This document shows, piece after piece, positions 26,566-35,131 of a stretch of 64,000 nt of DNA. A program made the translations under genes and the position numbers. The stretch's first letter is position 1. Every line of letters begins with the position of its first letter. The stretch covers positions 1 to 64,000 of the forward strand of contig JAUNGI010000002.1 in assembly GCA_030524525.1 (NCBI GenBank), given 5' to 3'. The DNA is from Lachnospiraceae bacterium (GTDB lineage: Bacteria; Bacillota; Clostridia; Lachnospirales; Lachnospiraceae). Under the pieces are notes generated by a model, which was not told the DNA's origin, made no database searches, and saw nothing but the letters and a program-made list of their open reading frames with translations.

Positions 26566-27534
26566 ATGAGTACGTTTCGTTTTGTGATTTTAGGAGCCGG
26601 CGGCATTGCCGAAAAGTTCTGCGATGCGGTGCGGCGGGTGCCGGGATGCGAAGCGGCGGCGGTGGCGAGCAAAAGCTTGGAACGGGCAAAGCGCTTTGCC
26701 GAGCGCAGCGGGCTGGCGGCATATTACGACAGCTACGAGGAAATGCTGCTTCGGGAGAAGCCGGACGCTGCTTATATTGCGGTGACCCACGACGCGCATT
26801 TTCCGCTGCTGACGCTCTGCATAAAGCACGGCGTTCCGGTGCTTTGCGAAAAATGTCTCTGCATGAATGGGCAGGAGGCGAGAACCGCGCTTGCCGAGGC
26901 GGAGAAGCAAAGGGTTTTCGTTATGGAAGCCATGTGGAGCCGCTTCCTTCCGGCGGTGCGGAAGGCGCGCGAATGGGTGCGGGGCGGCCGGATCGGTATG
27001 CCGGAGCTGTCCCAGTTTCTGATCGGCTTTCACGCGGAGGAGCGGCCCGACAACCGTTATTACAGCCGGGCGCTCGGCGGCGGCGCGGCGCGCGACTTGG
27101 GCGTTTACGGCTATGAGCTGACGACGTATGTGCTGGAACAGGAGATCCGGAGGATGACCGCCGCGGCGACATGGTCGGAGACCGGCGTCGATACCAACGA
27201 CCACATCACGATCGAATTTGAACATACGCTTGCCGATATTATGGCGAGCATCGACTGCGCTCTGGAGGAGCGCATGATCGTTTACGGAAAGCAGGGGAAG
27301 ATCGTCCTGCCGCAGCCGCATTTCGCTTCGGAGTGCATGCTGTACGGCGGGGACGGACAGCTTTTGGAGCACTTTCGGGATACGGAGACGCAAAACGGCT
27401 TTGTCTATGAGATCGAGGAGACGGTCCGCTGCGTGCGCGGGGGACTTTTGGAGAGTCCGGTCGTGCCCCATGCGCTGACGATCGCCTGTGCGGAGCTGTT
27501 CGACCTGTTGGAGGAAGGAGGCAAGGAAGCGTGA
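26566..27534 (+). CDS. Gfo/Idh/MocA family oxidoreductase
   Basis: A 322-residue NAD(P)-dependent dehydrogenase. The Rossmann motif is FVILGAGGIAEKFCDAVRR. The family's CEKCLCMNGQEA segment carries the EKP-like Lys position shifted to EKC, and AMWSRFLPAVRKAREWV and RDLGVYGYELTTYVL are typical of the trans-1,2-dihydrobenzene-1,2-diol/sugar dehydrogenase branch. The substrate is unknown. ATG 26566 has AAGGAG upstream; the frame is open 129 bases further upstream without a ribosome site. It overlaps the next start by 4 nt. Confidence 0.85.
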   Translation: MSTFRFVILGAGGIAEKFCDAVRRVPGCEAAAVASKSLERAKRFAERSGLAAYYDSYEEMLLREKPDAAYIAVTHDAHFPLLTLCIKHGVPVLCEKCLCMNGQEARTALAEAEKQRVFVMEAMWSRFLPAVRKAREWVRGGRIGMPELSQFLIGFHAEERPDNRYYSRALGGGAARDLGVYGYELTTYVLEQEIRRMTAAATWSETGVDTNDHITIEFEHTLADIMASIDCALEERMIVYGKQGKIVLPQPHFASECMLYGGDGQLLEHFRDTETQNGFVYEIEETVRCVRGGLLESPVVPHALTIACAELFDLLEEGGKEA

Positions 27535-28001
27535 ACATTCGGCGCGCGGAAGAAAAGGATATGGAGCGGATCAACCGTCTGCTTTTGCAGGTGTGTCTTG
27601 TGCACCACAACGGAAGACCCGATCTGTTTCGCTGCGGAGCAAAGAAATATACGGACGAGGAGCTGCGGGAGCTGATCCACGACGAGCGCTGTCCGATCCT
27701 CGTCGCCGCAGACGCGGACGACCAAGTGACGGGCTATGCGTTCTGCCGCTTTATCGAGCATCCGAACGACAACATTCTGACCGACATCAAGACGCTTTAT
27801 ATTGATGATCTCTGTGTGGAGGAGACGCTTCGGGGGCAGCATATCGGCAGCGCGCTTTATGAAGCGGTGCTTGCCTTTGCGCGGCGGCACGGCTGCTATA
27901 ATGTGACGCTCAACGTGTGGAGCTGCAACGAAAGCGCCCGGCGTTTTTATGAGCGGTGCGGGCTGAAGCCCCAGAAGATCGGAATGGAAGTCATTTTGTA
28001 G
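27531..28001 (+). CDS. GNAT family N-acetyltransferase
   Basis: A 156-residue acetyltransferase starting at GTG 27531 (MNIRRAEEKDMERINRLLLQ), with its start inside the stop of the preceding gene (GTGA), which suggests coupling. Motif A is DLCVEETLRGQHIGSALYEA (R/Q-x-x-G-x-G/A type), and motif B is NVWSCNESARRFYERCGLKP. The acceptor is unknown. AAGGAGG lies upstream. Confidence 0.85.
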   Translation: MNIRRAEEKDMERINRLLLQVCLVHHNGRPDLFRCGAKKYTDEELRELIHDERCPILVAADADDQVTGYAFCRFIEHPNDNILTDIKTLYIDDLCVEETLRGQHIGSALYEAVLAFARRHGCYNVTLNVWSCNESARRFYERCGLKPQKIGMEVIL

Positions 28002-28020
28002 CCGCGGACCCGGACGGGGG

Positions 28021-28560
28021 TTACTGCAGCGAAGCGGAAAGCTCGCGAAGCAGAGCGCCCGCCTTCTCGCGGCACTCGGAAGCCGCGTAGACGCCCTTAT
28101 CTGCGTAAACCACCGCCTCTTTGGCATGGGAGACGGCAAGCATCGGGTCGGTGGTGCGGCAGGTCTCGGCAAGCGCAAGCTGACTGCGCGTATAAAGCGC
28201 GCAAAATTCGTCATAGAAAGGGAAAGCGGGGAGCAGATGAGGCTTTATCTGTGCAGCCGCTTTTTCATATTCTCCGGAGGCAAAAAGCCGCTTGACTTCT
28301 TTTAACAGACCGAACTCCGGGGCCTCCGAAGCTTTTGCCTGCTGTTCCAAGGACTGCTGCTGCGTTTTTGAGAGCATTTGAATTGAAATGTCCAGCTTGT
28401 CGGACAGATATTCCAGCGTTTTAATGGAAGGGATCGCCGTTCCGCTTTCGATCTGACTGAGCATATTCCGGGTAATGAAATCCCCGACAACCTCGCTTTG
28501 AGTCATTTTTTTTGCCAATCTCGCTTCTTTGATCAATCGTCCGAGTTCACTTCGGTCCAT
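28021..28560 (-). CDS. XRE family transcriptional regulator
   Basis: A 179-residue protein with an N-terminal Cro/C1 helix-turn-helix (RLIKEARLAKKMTQSEVVGD then FITRNMLSQIESGTAIPSIK) followed by an all-helical C-terminal region rich in Ala, Leu and Glu, resembling TPR-like sensor domains of Rgg-like regulators. Start ATG at 28560 follows AAAGGAGG; an upstream ATG 30 bases earlier would include that site. It is divergent from the DUF885 lipoprotein gene with 160 bp between, so that gene is a candidate target. The ligand is unknown. Confidence 0.85.
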   Translation of the reverse strand: MDRSELGRLIKEARLAKKMTQSEVVGDFITRNMLSQIESGTAIPSIKTLEYLSDKLDISIQMLSKTQQQSLEQQAKASEAPEFGLLKEVKRLFASGEYEKAAAQIKPHLLPAFPFYDEFCALYTRSQLALAETCRTTDPMLAVSHAKEAVVYADKGVYAASECREKAGALLRELSASLQ

Positions 28561-28653
28561 GCGGAACCTCCTTTCCATGGGAAAAAGCATTATATACTAC
28601 AATTCTATCAGAAAAATTTTCCGGATGCAAGCACAAGCGATAAGAATCGGCGG

Positions 28654-28682
28654 TTGAAAAAATTCCGTCCGCTTAGTATAAT
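28654..28682 (+). promoter_or_regulatory. Sigma-A promoter of DUF885 lipoprotein
   Basis: TTGAAA (28654-28659), 17 bp, TATAAT (28677-28682), 38 bp before the start codon and within the divergent region shared with the XRE regulator. Confidence 0.85.
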
Positions 28683-28720
28683 GGTAAAAATCACAAGCAG
28701 TGATCGTAAGGAGGTCATTT

Positions 28721-30577
28721 ATGAAAAAGTACAGGAAAATGCGGCAGGCGCTGCTCTGTCTGCTGCTGTGTACCGTAATGCTTTTCGGCTGCTCCGGCAA
28801 GGACGGGAAGTCGGAAAACGGTCTGGTAACGCCGGAGGCGAAGAATCCCACCAGCGGAGCGGAGTCCACGCCGGGGGCGACAGCCGCCCTGACGCCCACG
28901 CCCGCAGTCGATCTCGATACGCCGGAGGCGCTGGCGGAGCAGGCGGAATTCGATGAGTTTTTGAGCCGGGTATTTCAGGATGTTTTGTCGGAGCAGGACA
29001 GCATTACCCTGCATTTCCTGATGGAGCATCCGGAAAATTACGGATTTACGCCGAGCTATACGCTGGGCGAGGTCACCGAGGACGAGCAGGATTATGCGAA
29101 AAAGTGCGAGAGCTATCAAAAGGAGCTTCTGACCTTTCAATATGATCTTCTTACCGAAAGCCAGAAGGTGAATTACGACCGGTTGGAGTACGAGTGCCGC
29201 GTCGGAATCCAAGCGGCAGCCCTCAAGCCCTGCTACAGCTCGATGTTTGCCCAGAACGGCAACGTGATCAGCAATTCGTCCACCTACTACACCGAGTATA
29301 TGATCTGTGAAGAAAAGGACGCGGAGGATTATTTGAAGCTTCTGGAGCTGTATCCGGACTTCATTGCCTCGGCGCTCACGCAGGCGGAAGAGGATTGGGC
29401 GGACGGCATCCTTCCGACCAAGACGATGCTGGAAACGACCATCGAGACCGCGGAGGATCTGCTTTCCACGTCCGAGCATCCGTTTGTCGTTGCCTATCGG
29501 GAAAATCTGCAGGAGCTGAGCGGCATTTCCGACGACGCCGTCGCGTCCTATACGGAACGCGCGCAGGAGATCGTCAGCGACAAGGTGGTGCCCGCTTTGC
29601 AGAGCTTTATCGAACGGCTTCGGAAGGCGGTGCAGGAGGGAACGTATGCCGAGCCCGAGGGCTTGTGCAGCAAGGACGGCGGCAAGGAATATTATGAGTA
29701 TCTTGCGCAGACCAAGCTTGGAACCGAAATGACGGCGGAGGAAATGTACGACTATGTGGAAGAAAAGGCGCAGTCGATGATCCGGAGCTATATGACGATG
29801 CTCATGCTTGACAGCGGCGTGATCGACCGCTACGAGGCGGCGTTCTATCACATCAGTGAGCCGGAGGACATTCTGAACCAACTGAAGGAGGAGATCAAGG
29901 ACAAATTCCCCGCGATCAAAGAGACGGAGTTTACGGTCAGCTATCTGCCGGAGGTTTTGGAAACGGACGGCGTCGTTGCATACTATCTGTCCCCGCAGAT
30001 CGACAACACCGCGCGGAAGATCATCCGCGTCAACGGAAGCGCGGTAGGCGAGGATTCGATCTCGCTTTATTCCACGCTTGCGCACGAGGGCTATCCGGGG
30101 CATTTGTATCAGGACGAATATTTTATCTCCACCGAGGGCTATCATGAGATCAACGCCGTATTTTCCTATCTTGGCTATCAGGAGGGCTGGGCGACGATGG
30201 TTGGCTCGATGGCGTACGAATGGTGCTGCGGCGACAAGAACGTGGCGGCGTGCTACAATTTTGACTACGATTTCTCCATGCTTCTGGCGGCATGGGCGGA
30301 TATCGGCGTCAACTACTACGGCTGGGACGTGGATCAGGTTTATGAGATGCTTTCCGACAACTATGTGGAGTCTTACGAGGTCGCCGAGATGTTTTACGAA
30401 ATGGCGGTATCCGATCCGGGCGTTTATCTGCCCTATACGCTGGGCTATCACCTGACGAAGGATACGATCCAGAGTCTTGAAGACAAGGGCATGAGCGAGA
30501 CGGAGGCGTTTGAAGCCTTCTTAAATGTGGGTCCCTGCTCCTTCGAAGTGCTTTATAAGCATCTGGGATTGGAATAA
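28721..30577 (+). CDS. DUF885 family lipoprotein, putative zinc peptidase
   Basis: A 618-residue exported protein. The signal peptide KYRKMRQALLCLLLCTVMLF ends in a lipobox FGC, so it should be lipid-anchored outside the membrane. A Thr/Pro/Ala-rich spacer to about residue 70 precedes the DUF885 domain. The probable metal motif is LAHEGYPGHLYQDEYF (HExxPGH), with the downstream conserved YQEGWATMVGSMAYEW whose Glu could be a third ligand. Family members are annotated as peptidases, but I know no established substrate. ATG 28721 follows AAGGAGGTC. Confidence 0.87.
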   Translation: MKKYRKMRQALLCLLLCTVMLFGCSGKDGKSENGLVTPEAKNPTSGAESTPGATAALTPTPAVDLDTPEALAEQAEFDEFLSRVFQDVLSEQDSITLHFLMEHPENYGFTPSYTLGEVTEDEQDYAKKCESYQKELLTFQYDLLTESQKVNYDRLEYECRVGIQAAALKPCYSSMFAQNGNVISNSSTYYTEYMICEEKDAEDYLKLLELYPDFIASALTQAEEDWADGILPTKTMLETTIETAEDLLSTSEHPFVVAYRENLQELSGISDDAVASYTERAQEIVSDKVVPALQSFIERLRKAVQEGTYAEPEGLCSKDGGKEYYEYLAQTKLGTEMTAEEMYDYVEEKAQSMIRSYMTMLMLDSGVIDRYEAAFYHISEPEDILNQLKEEIKDKFPAIKETEFTVSYLPEVLETDGVVAYYLSPQIDNTARKIIRVNGSAVGEDSISLYSTLAHEGYPGHLYQDEYFISTEGYHEINAVFSYLGYQEGWATMVGSMAYEWCCGDKNVAACYNFDYDFSMLLAAWADIGVNYYGWDVDQVYEMLSDNYVESYEVAEMFYEMAVSDPGVYLPYTLGYHLTKDTIQSLEDKGMSETEAFEAFLNVGPCSFEVLYKHLGLE

Positions 30578-30602
30578 GTTTCGTAAAAATGTACAAAAAC
30601 GA

Positions 30603-30631
30603 TTGCATATTACCGAAAAACTTGTTAAAAT
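30603..30631 (+). promoter_or_regulatory. Sigma-A promoter of EF-G-like gene
   Basis: TTGCAT (30603-30608), 17 bp, TAAAAT (30626-30631), giving a leader of about 90 nt. Confidence 0.75.
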
Positions 30632-30727
30632 AGCCCTATATATTTGTGGGAAATCCGCCTCCGTGCGGACTTCTCACGCTTCGGGCGTTTGCGGCGGAGC
30701 GCAGGCGACCTTGGATTGGAGGTTATC

Positions 30728-32809
30728 ATGCAGACGTATAAGTACGAAAAGATTCGCAATGTTGTTGTGTTGGGGCACGGTAGCTGCGGAAAGACCACGC
30801 TGGTGGAGGCAATGGCATATACGACCGGCGTTACAAAGCGGATGGGGCGCGTGGAAGACGGTACGACCATCAGCGATTACGACAAGGAAGAACAGAAACG
30901 GCAGTTTTCGATCAGTACGACGGTCGTTCCCATCCTTTGGGAGGATACAAAGATCAATTTCCTCGATACGCCGGGATATTTTGATTTTGTAGGCGAGGTC
31001 GAGGAGGCAGTCAGCGCCGCCGACGCCGCGGTCATCGTGGTTTCCGGAAAGGCGGGGATCGAGGTCGGAACCGTAAAGGCGTGGGAGGCGTGCGAGCGTT
31101 ACCACCTGCCGCGCATGTTTTTCGTGACCGACATGGACGACGACAATGCGAGCTTCCGCGCGGTGGTCGAGTCGCTCAAGGAGCGTTACGGCAACCGGAT
31201 CGCTCCGTTCCATACGCCGATCCGTGAGAAGGAGGCGTTCGTCGGCTTTGTCAACGTGGTGAAAATGGCGGGCCGCCGGTTCAGCAGCAATCTGGGCGAA
31301 TATGTGGACGGAGACATCCCGGACTACAGCATGGAATACAGCCAGAAATACCGCAGCGACCTGATGGAAGCGATCGCGGAAACGAGCGAAGAGCTGATGG
31401 AAAAGTTTTTCGAGGGCGAAGAATTTACGATGGTGGAGATCGAAAACGCGATCCGCCAGAGCGTCGGCGCCGGAGATATGGTTCCCGTGCTCTGCGGCTC
31501 CGGCATTCAGGCAAGAGGTACGTTTGCGCTGCTTCAGGCGATCGACAAATATTTCCCGTCGCCGAACAAGGGCGTTATTACCGGTATGAACCAGAAGACC
31601 GGCGTTACGTTCTTCGCGGATTACGACGCAAACAAGGAGTTTTCCGCAAAGGTATGGAAGACGATCGCCGATCCGTTTATCGGGAAATTCTCTCTGATCA
31701 AGGTATGCTCCGGCGTGCTTCGCTCCGATTCGACGGTTTATAACGCATCCTCCGATACCGAGGAAAAGCTTTCCCGGCTCTATGTGCTTCGGGGCAAGGA
31801 GCAGATCGAGGTAAAGGAGCTGTATGCCGGAGATATCGGCGCGATCGGCAAGCTGTCCGACACCCAGACCGGCGACACGCTTTCGACCAAGGCGGTTCCG
31901 ATCGCCTACGACCGGCCGAAGCTTTCCACGCCGTATACATACATCCGCTACGAAGCCAAGGCAAAGGGCGACGAAGACAAGATCTCCCAGTCCCTTTCGA
32001 GGCTCATGGAGGAGGATAAGACCCTGCGCGTCGTCAACGACAAGGAAAACCGCCAGTCGCTGCTTTACGGGATCGGCGAGCAGCATCTGGAGATCACGTT
32101 CAGCAAGCTGATGTCCCGTTATAAGGTGGACGTTCTGACGAGCAAGCCGCGGGTTCCGTACCGCGAGACGATCCGCAAGAAGGTGCAGGTGCAGGGACGG
32201 CACAAGAAGCAGTCGGGCGGAGCCGGTCAGTTCGGCGACGTTACGATGGTGTTCGAGCCCTCCGGCGATCTGGAGACTCCGTACGTCTTTGAGGAAAAGA
32301 TCTTCGGCGGAGCCGTTCCGAAGAACTTCTTCCCGGCGGTGGAAAAGGGCGTGCAGGAAAGCGTTTTGCAGGGACCGCTTGCGGGCTATCCGGTCGTCGG
32401 CATCAAGGCGACGCTTGTGGACGGCTCCTATCATCCGGTCGATTCCAACGAGATGGCGTTCAAGCTGGCTGCGATCAAGGCGTTTAAGGCGGGGATCATG
32501 GACGCTACGCCGATCCTGCTTGAGCCCATCGCTTCCCTCAAGGTACTGATCCCGGATCGCTATACCGGCGATATCATGGGGGACCTGAGCAAGCGCAGAG
32601 GCCGCGTGCTCGGCATGAATCCGGTGGCGGGAGGAAAGCAGGAGATCATTGCGGACATTCCGCTTGCGGAGCTGTACGGCTATTCGACCGATCTGCGCTC
32701 CATGACCGGAGGCATCGGCGAATATTCCTACGAATTTGCAAGATACGAGCCGGCGCCGGCGGACGTACAGGCGAAGGTTATAGAGGAAAACGCAGGAAAA
32801 GAAGAATAG
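30728..32809 (+). CDS. EF-G-like translational GTPase
   Basis: A 693-residue five-domain GTPase. G1 is GHGSCGKTT (residues 16-24), switch II is DTPGYFDFVGE, and the G4 position reads TDMD (134-137) where canonical EF-G has NKMD. Domains III-V are present (PRVPYRETIRKKVQVQGRHK, then YHPVDSNEMAFKLAAIKAFK and RGRVLGMNPVAGGKQEI). The RQFSIST switch region in place of RGITI indicates the EF-G-like clostridial subfamily rather than the main FusA. It may act in recycling or under stress; that is inference. ATG 30728 follows TTGGAGG. It has its own promoter and terminator. Confidence 0.88.
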   Translation: MQTYKYEKIRNVVVLGHGSCGKTTLVEAMAYTTGVTKRMGRVEDGTTISDYDKEEQKRQFSISTTVVPILWEDTKINFLDTPGYFDFVGEVEEAVSAADAAVIVVSGKAGIEVGTVKAWEACERYHLPRMFFVTDMDDDNASFRAVVESLKERYGNRIAPFHTPIREKEAFVGFVNVVKMAGRRFSSNLGEYVDGDIPDYSMEYSQKYRSDLMEAIAETSEELMEKFFEGEEFTMVEIENAIRQSVGAGDMVPVLCGSGIQARGTFALLQAIDKYFPSPNKGVITGMNQKTGVTFFADYDANKEFSAKVWKTIADPFIGKFSLIKVCSGVLRSDSTVYNASSDTEEKLSRLYVLRGKEQIEVKELYAGDIGAIGKLSDTQTGDTLSTKAVPIAYDRPKLSTPYTYIRYEAKAKGDEDKISQSLSRLMEEDKTLRVVNDKENRQSLLYGIGEQHLEITFSKLMSRYKVDVLTSKPRVPYRETIRKKVQVQGRHKKQSGGAGQFGDVTMVFEPSGDLETPYVFEEKIFGGAVPKNFFPAVEKGVQESVLQGPLAGYPVVGIKATLVDGSYHPVDSNEMAFKLAAIKAFKAGIMDATPILLEPIASLKVLIPDRYTGDIMGDLSKRRGRVLGMNPVAGGKQEIIADIPLAELYGYSTDLRSMTGGIGEYSYEFARYEPAPADVQAKVIEENAGKEE

Positions 32810-32819
32810 GAAAACTGTG

Positions 32820-32857
32820 GGAAGGCGCTTTGCTTGCAGGGCGCTTTCCTTTTTTTT
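32820..32857 (+). terminator. Intrinsic terminator after EF-G-like gene
   Basis: GGAAGGCGC pairs with GCGCTTTCC (one G-U) around a 12-nt loop, then eight T. Confidence 0.92.
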
Positions 32858-32868
32858 GTAATTTTCTT

Positions 32869-32897
32869 TTGCTTCCGCACATAATTCGTAGTATAAT
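32869..32897 (+). promoter_or_regulatory. Sigma-A promoter of C26 peptidase gene
   Basis: TTGCTT (32869-32874), 17 bp, TATAAT (32892-32897). The expected transcript start is only a few bases before the first possible ATG. Confidence 0.75.
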
Positions 32898-32907
32898 AAA
32901 GCAGATT

Positions 32908-33612
32908 ATGGTGGAAATGATGCTGCATCCGCTGATCGGGGTACTTCCGCAGTACGATATGGAACGAAACCGGTGGTTTTTATGCGCGCCGTACGAGAGG
33001 GCGATCCGCGCCGCCGGAGGCATTCCGGTTCTTTTGCTTGCACAGGACGAAACGGAGCAGAGGCTTCTGCTTCAAAAAACGGACGGCTTTTTGTTTCCGG
33101 GCGGTCCGGACGCCAATCCGCTGCTGTTCGGCGAGGACGTGCAGCCGGGCTGCGGCCGCATCTGCGCGCCGCGGGACCGTCTGGAGCTTTCGATGCTTCG
33201 ACTGCTTGCGGATGCGCGAAAGCCGGTGCTGGGCGTCTGCCGGGGAATTCAGATGATGAACCTTGCCTTGGGCGGGGATATTTATCAGGACTTGGAGCCC
33301 GGAAGGTGGCAGATGCACGATCAGACGGCTGCCGATCCGGTACCGACCCATTGGGTGCGGGTGGAGGAGGGCAGTCTGCTGCATCGGCTCGTCCGGCAGG
33401 AGAGGATCGCGGTCAACAGCTTTCACCATCAGGGACTTCGGAGGATCGCCGAAAATTGTCTTGTGACCGGCAGATCCGGGGACGGACTTCCGGAAGCGCT
33501 GGAAAAAAAGGGACATCCGTTTTTTCTCGGCGTCCAATGGCATCCGGAGCATCTGGCGGCGGAGCGGCCGGAGGCTGCGGCGTTGTTCCGGGGTCTGATA
33601 GAATACTGCTAA
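32908..33612 (+). CDS. Class I glutamine amidotransferase-like (peptidase C26, gamma-glutamyl hydrolase type)
   Basis: A 234-residue cytosolic hydrolase of the PuuD type. It begins HPLIGVLPQYDMERNRWFLC and contains FLFPGGPDANPLLFGED, the nucleophile elbow LGVCRGIQMMNLALGGD with the catalytic Cys, NSFHHQGLRRIAENC and GVQWHPEHLA with catalytic His and Glu. Members cleave gamma-glutamyl-GABA or related amides; no putrescine pathway genes are nearby, so the substrate is open. The start is uncertain: ATG 32908, 32917 and 32920 are all in frame and only a weak GGTGG precedes the last two. Confidence 0.88.
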   Translation: MVEMMLHPLIGVLPQYDMERNRWFLCAPYERAIRAAGGIPVLLLAQDETEQRLLLQKTDGFLFPGGPDANPLLFGEDVQPGCGRICAPRDRLELSMLRLLADARKPVLGVCRGIQMMNLALGGDIYQDLEPGRWQMHDQTAADPVPTHWVRVEEGSLLHRLVRQERIAVNSFHHQGLRRIAENCLVTGRSGDGLPEALEKKGHPFFLGVQWHPEHLAAERPEAAALFRGLIEYC

Positions 33613-33625
33613 ATATGGAGAGCTT

Positions 33626-34651
33626 ATGTTTCGAAAATTTTATCCGGCGGAAATGGCGGATTCCAGCTACAGCATTGATTATGAGGGCTTGTACGCGCAG
33701 GGCTATCGCGGAATCATTTACGATATCGACAACACCCTTGTGGAGCATGGCGCCGACGCGAACGAACAGGTCGTCGAGCTGTTCCGGCGGCTGTGCGGGA
33801 TCGGGTTCCGCATCTGTCTGCTTTCCAACAACAAGGCGCCCCGGGTGCGCCGCTTTTACCGCGGCGTAAAGATCAAGGGCGTAAAGCTTCATTACATTTT
33901 CGACGCGCACAAACCGGCGACGAAGAATTACCGCAAGGCGATGATCCTGATGCGGACGACGAAGAAGACCACGCTTTTTGTGGGCGATCAGCTCTTTACC
34001 GACGTTTACGGCGCGAACCGGGCGGGCATCCGTTCGTTTCTGGTAAAGCCGATCAACAAAAAGGAGGAGATCCAGATCGTCTTTAAGCGGCGGCTGGAAC
34101 GGGTCGTGCTGCATTTTTATAAAAGGGAGCGTATGGAGCGGCTGAAGCAGACCAACATTGTGCTGATCGGCTTTATGGGAAGCGGCAAGTCAAGCGTCGG
34201 CAAATGCTTTGCCGAGCGGTACGGCTTTGCGTTTGTCGATACGGACGCGCTGATCGAGGAACGGACGGGACGTTCGGTCAGCGAGCTTTTTGCGGAAAAG
34301 GGCGAGGCTTATTTCCGCGACTTGGAGACCGAGGTATTGCAGGAGCTTGTGCGGAAGGCAAAGCGGCAGGTCATCGCCACGGGCGGCGGAATGCCGGTCC
34401 GCATGAAAAATCAGAAGCTGCTCCGGAAGCTCGGCATGGTCGTTTATCTGAGCGTGACTCCGGAAACCGTGCTGGCGCGGCTTGAGGGCGATACGACGCG
34501 GCCGCTTTTGCAGAAGGCTTCGCGTGAAAGCGAGATCCGGCACTTGCTGACCGAGCGGAAATTCGTATATCAGATGACCGCGCATAAGGTGATCGCCGTG
34601 GACGGAAAAACGGTCTCGGCGATCGCGGAGGAAATTCACGACAGTATTTGA
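33626..34651 (+). CDS. YqeG-type HAD phosphatase fused to shikimate kinase
   Basis: A 341-residue two-domain protein. Residues 1-165 are a YqeG HAD-IIIA phosphatase (IIYDIDNTLVEHGAD with DxDxT at 33-37, LSNNKAPR, AHKPATKNYRKA, FVGDQLFTDVYGANRAG). Residues 170-341 are a complete shikimate kinase (VLIGFMGSGKSSVGKCFAE with Lys188, FVDTDALIEERTGRSVSELF, VIATGGGMPVR, DTTRPLL). Shikimate kinase makes shikimate-3-phosphate; YqeG members are linked to ribosome-associated or lipid phosphate roles without a settled function. An in-frame ATG at 34133 preceded by GGGAG (3-nt gap) could give a free kinase. aroQ follows directly. Confidence 0.9.
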   Translation: MFRKFYPAEMADSSYSIDYEGLYAQGYRGIIYDIDNTLVEHGADANEQVVELFRRLCGIGFRICLLSNNKAPRVRRFYRGVKIKGVKLHYIFDAHKPATKNYRKAMILMRTTKKTTLFVGDQLFTDVYGANRAGIRSFLVKPINKKEEIQIVFKRRLERVVLHFYKRERMERLKQTNIVLIGFMGSGKSSVGKCFAERYGFAFVDTDALIEERTGRSVSELFAEKGEAYFRDLETEVLQELVRKAKRQVIATGGGMPVRMKNQKLLRKLGMVVYLSVTPETVLARLEGDTTRPLLQKASRESEIRHLLTERKFVYQMTAHKVIAVDGKTVSAIAEEIHDSI

Positions 34652-34669
34652 CCAAAGGAGGAGCGGGCT

Positions 34670-35131
34670 TTGAACATTCTTATTATGAACGGGCCGAATC
34701 TGAATATGCTGGGGATCCGGGAGCCGGGAATTTACGGAACGGACACCTACGACGGGCTTGTCCGGATGCTGACGCAGAAGGCGGAGGAGCTGGGCGTTTC
34801 CCTCGAATTTTTTCAGAGCAACAGCGAGGGCGCGCTGATCGACCGGCTGCATCAGGCGTATTTTGACCGTGTGGACGGGGTGGTGATCAATCCGGGCGCT
34901 TACACGCATTACAGCTACGCGCTGCACGACGCGCTGAAAATTCTGAAAATGCCCAAGATCGAGGTGCATATTTCGGACATTCACGCAAGGGAGGATTTCC
35001 GGAAGATCAGCGTTACCGCGCCCGCGTGCGACGCGCAGATCGCGGGCTACGGCTTGCGGGGATATGTTATGGCGATCGAGCAGATAATAGAAAAAACGAA
35101 AACGGAGGAAACGAACAATGAAAGCGTATGA
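34670..35131 (+). CDS. aroQ: Type II 3-dehydroquinate dehydratase
   Basis: A 153-residue enzyme of the shikimate pathway, converting 3-dehydroquinate to 3-dehydroshikimate. It has the N-terminal catalytic segment LIMNGPNLNMLGIREPGIYG with the active-site Tyr, FFQSNSEGALIDRLHQA, and VVINPGAYTHYSYALHDAL, then EVHISDIHAREDFRK with the catalytic His. Translation starts at TTG 34670 with AAGGAGGAGC ahead of it. It overlaps the M24 peptidase gene by 14 nt, an arrangement like yqhS-yqhT of Bacillus subtilis. Confidence 0.96.
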   Translation: MNILIMNGPNLNMLGIREPGIYGTDTYDGLVRMLTQKAEELGVSLEFFQSNSEGALIDRLHQAYFDRVDGVVINPGAYTHYSYALHDALKILKMPKIEVHISDIHAREDFRKISVTAPACDAQIAGYGLRGYVMAIEQIIEKTKTEETNNESV

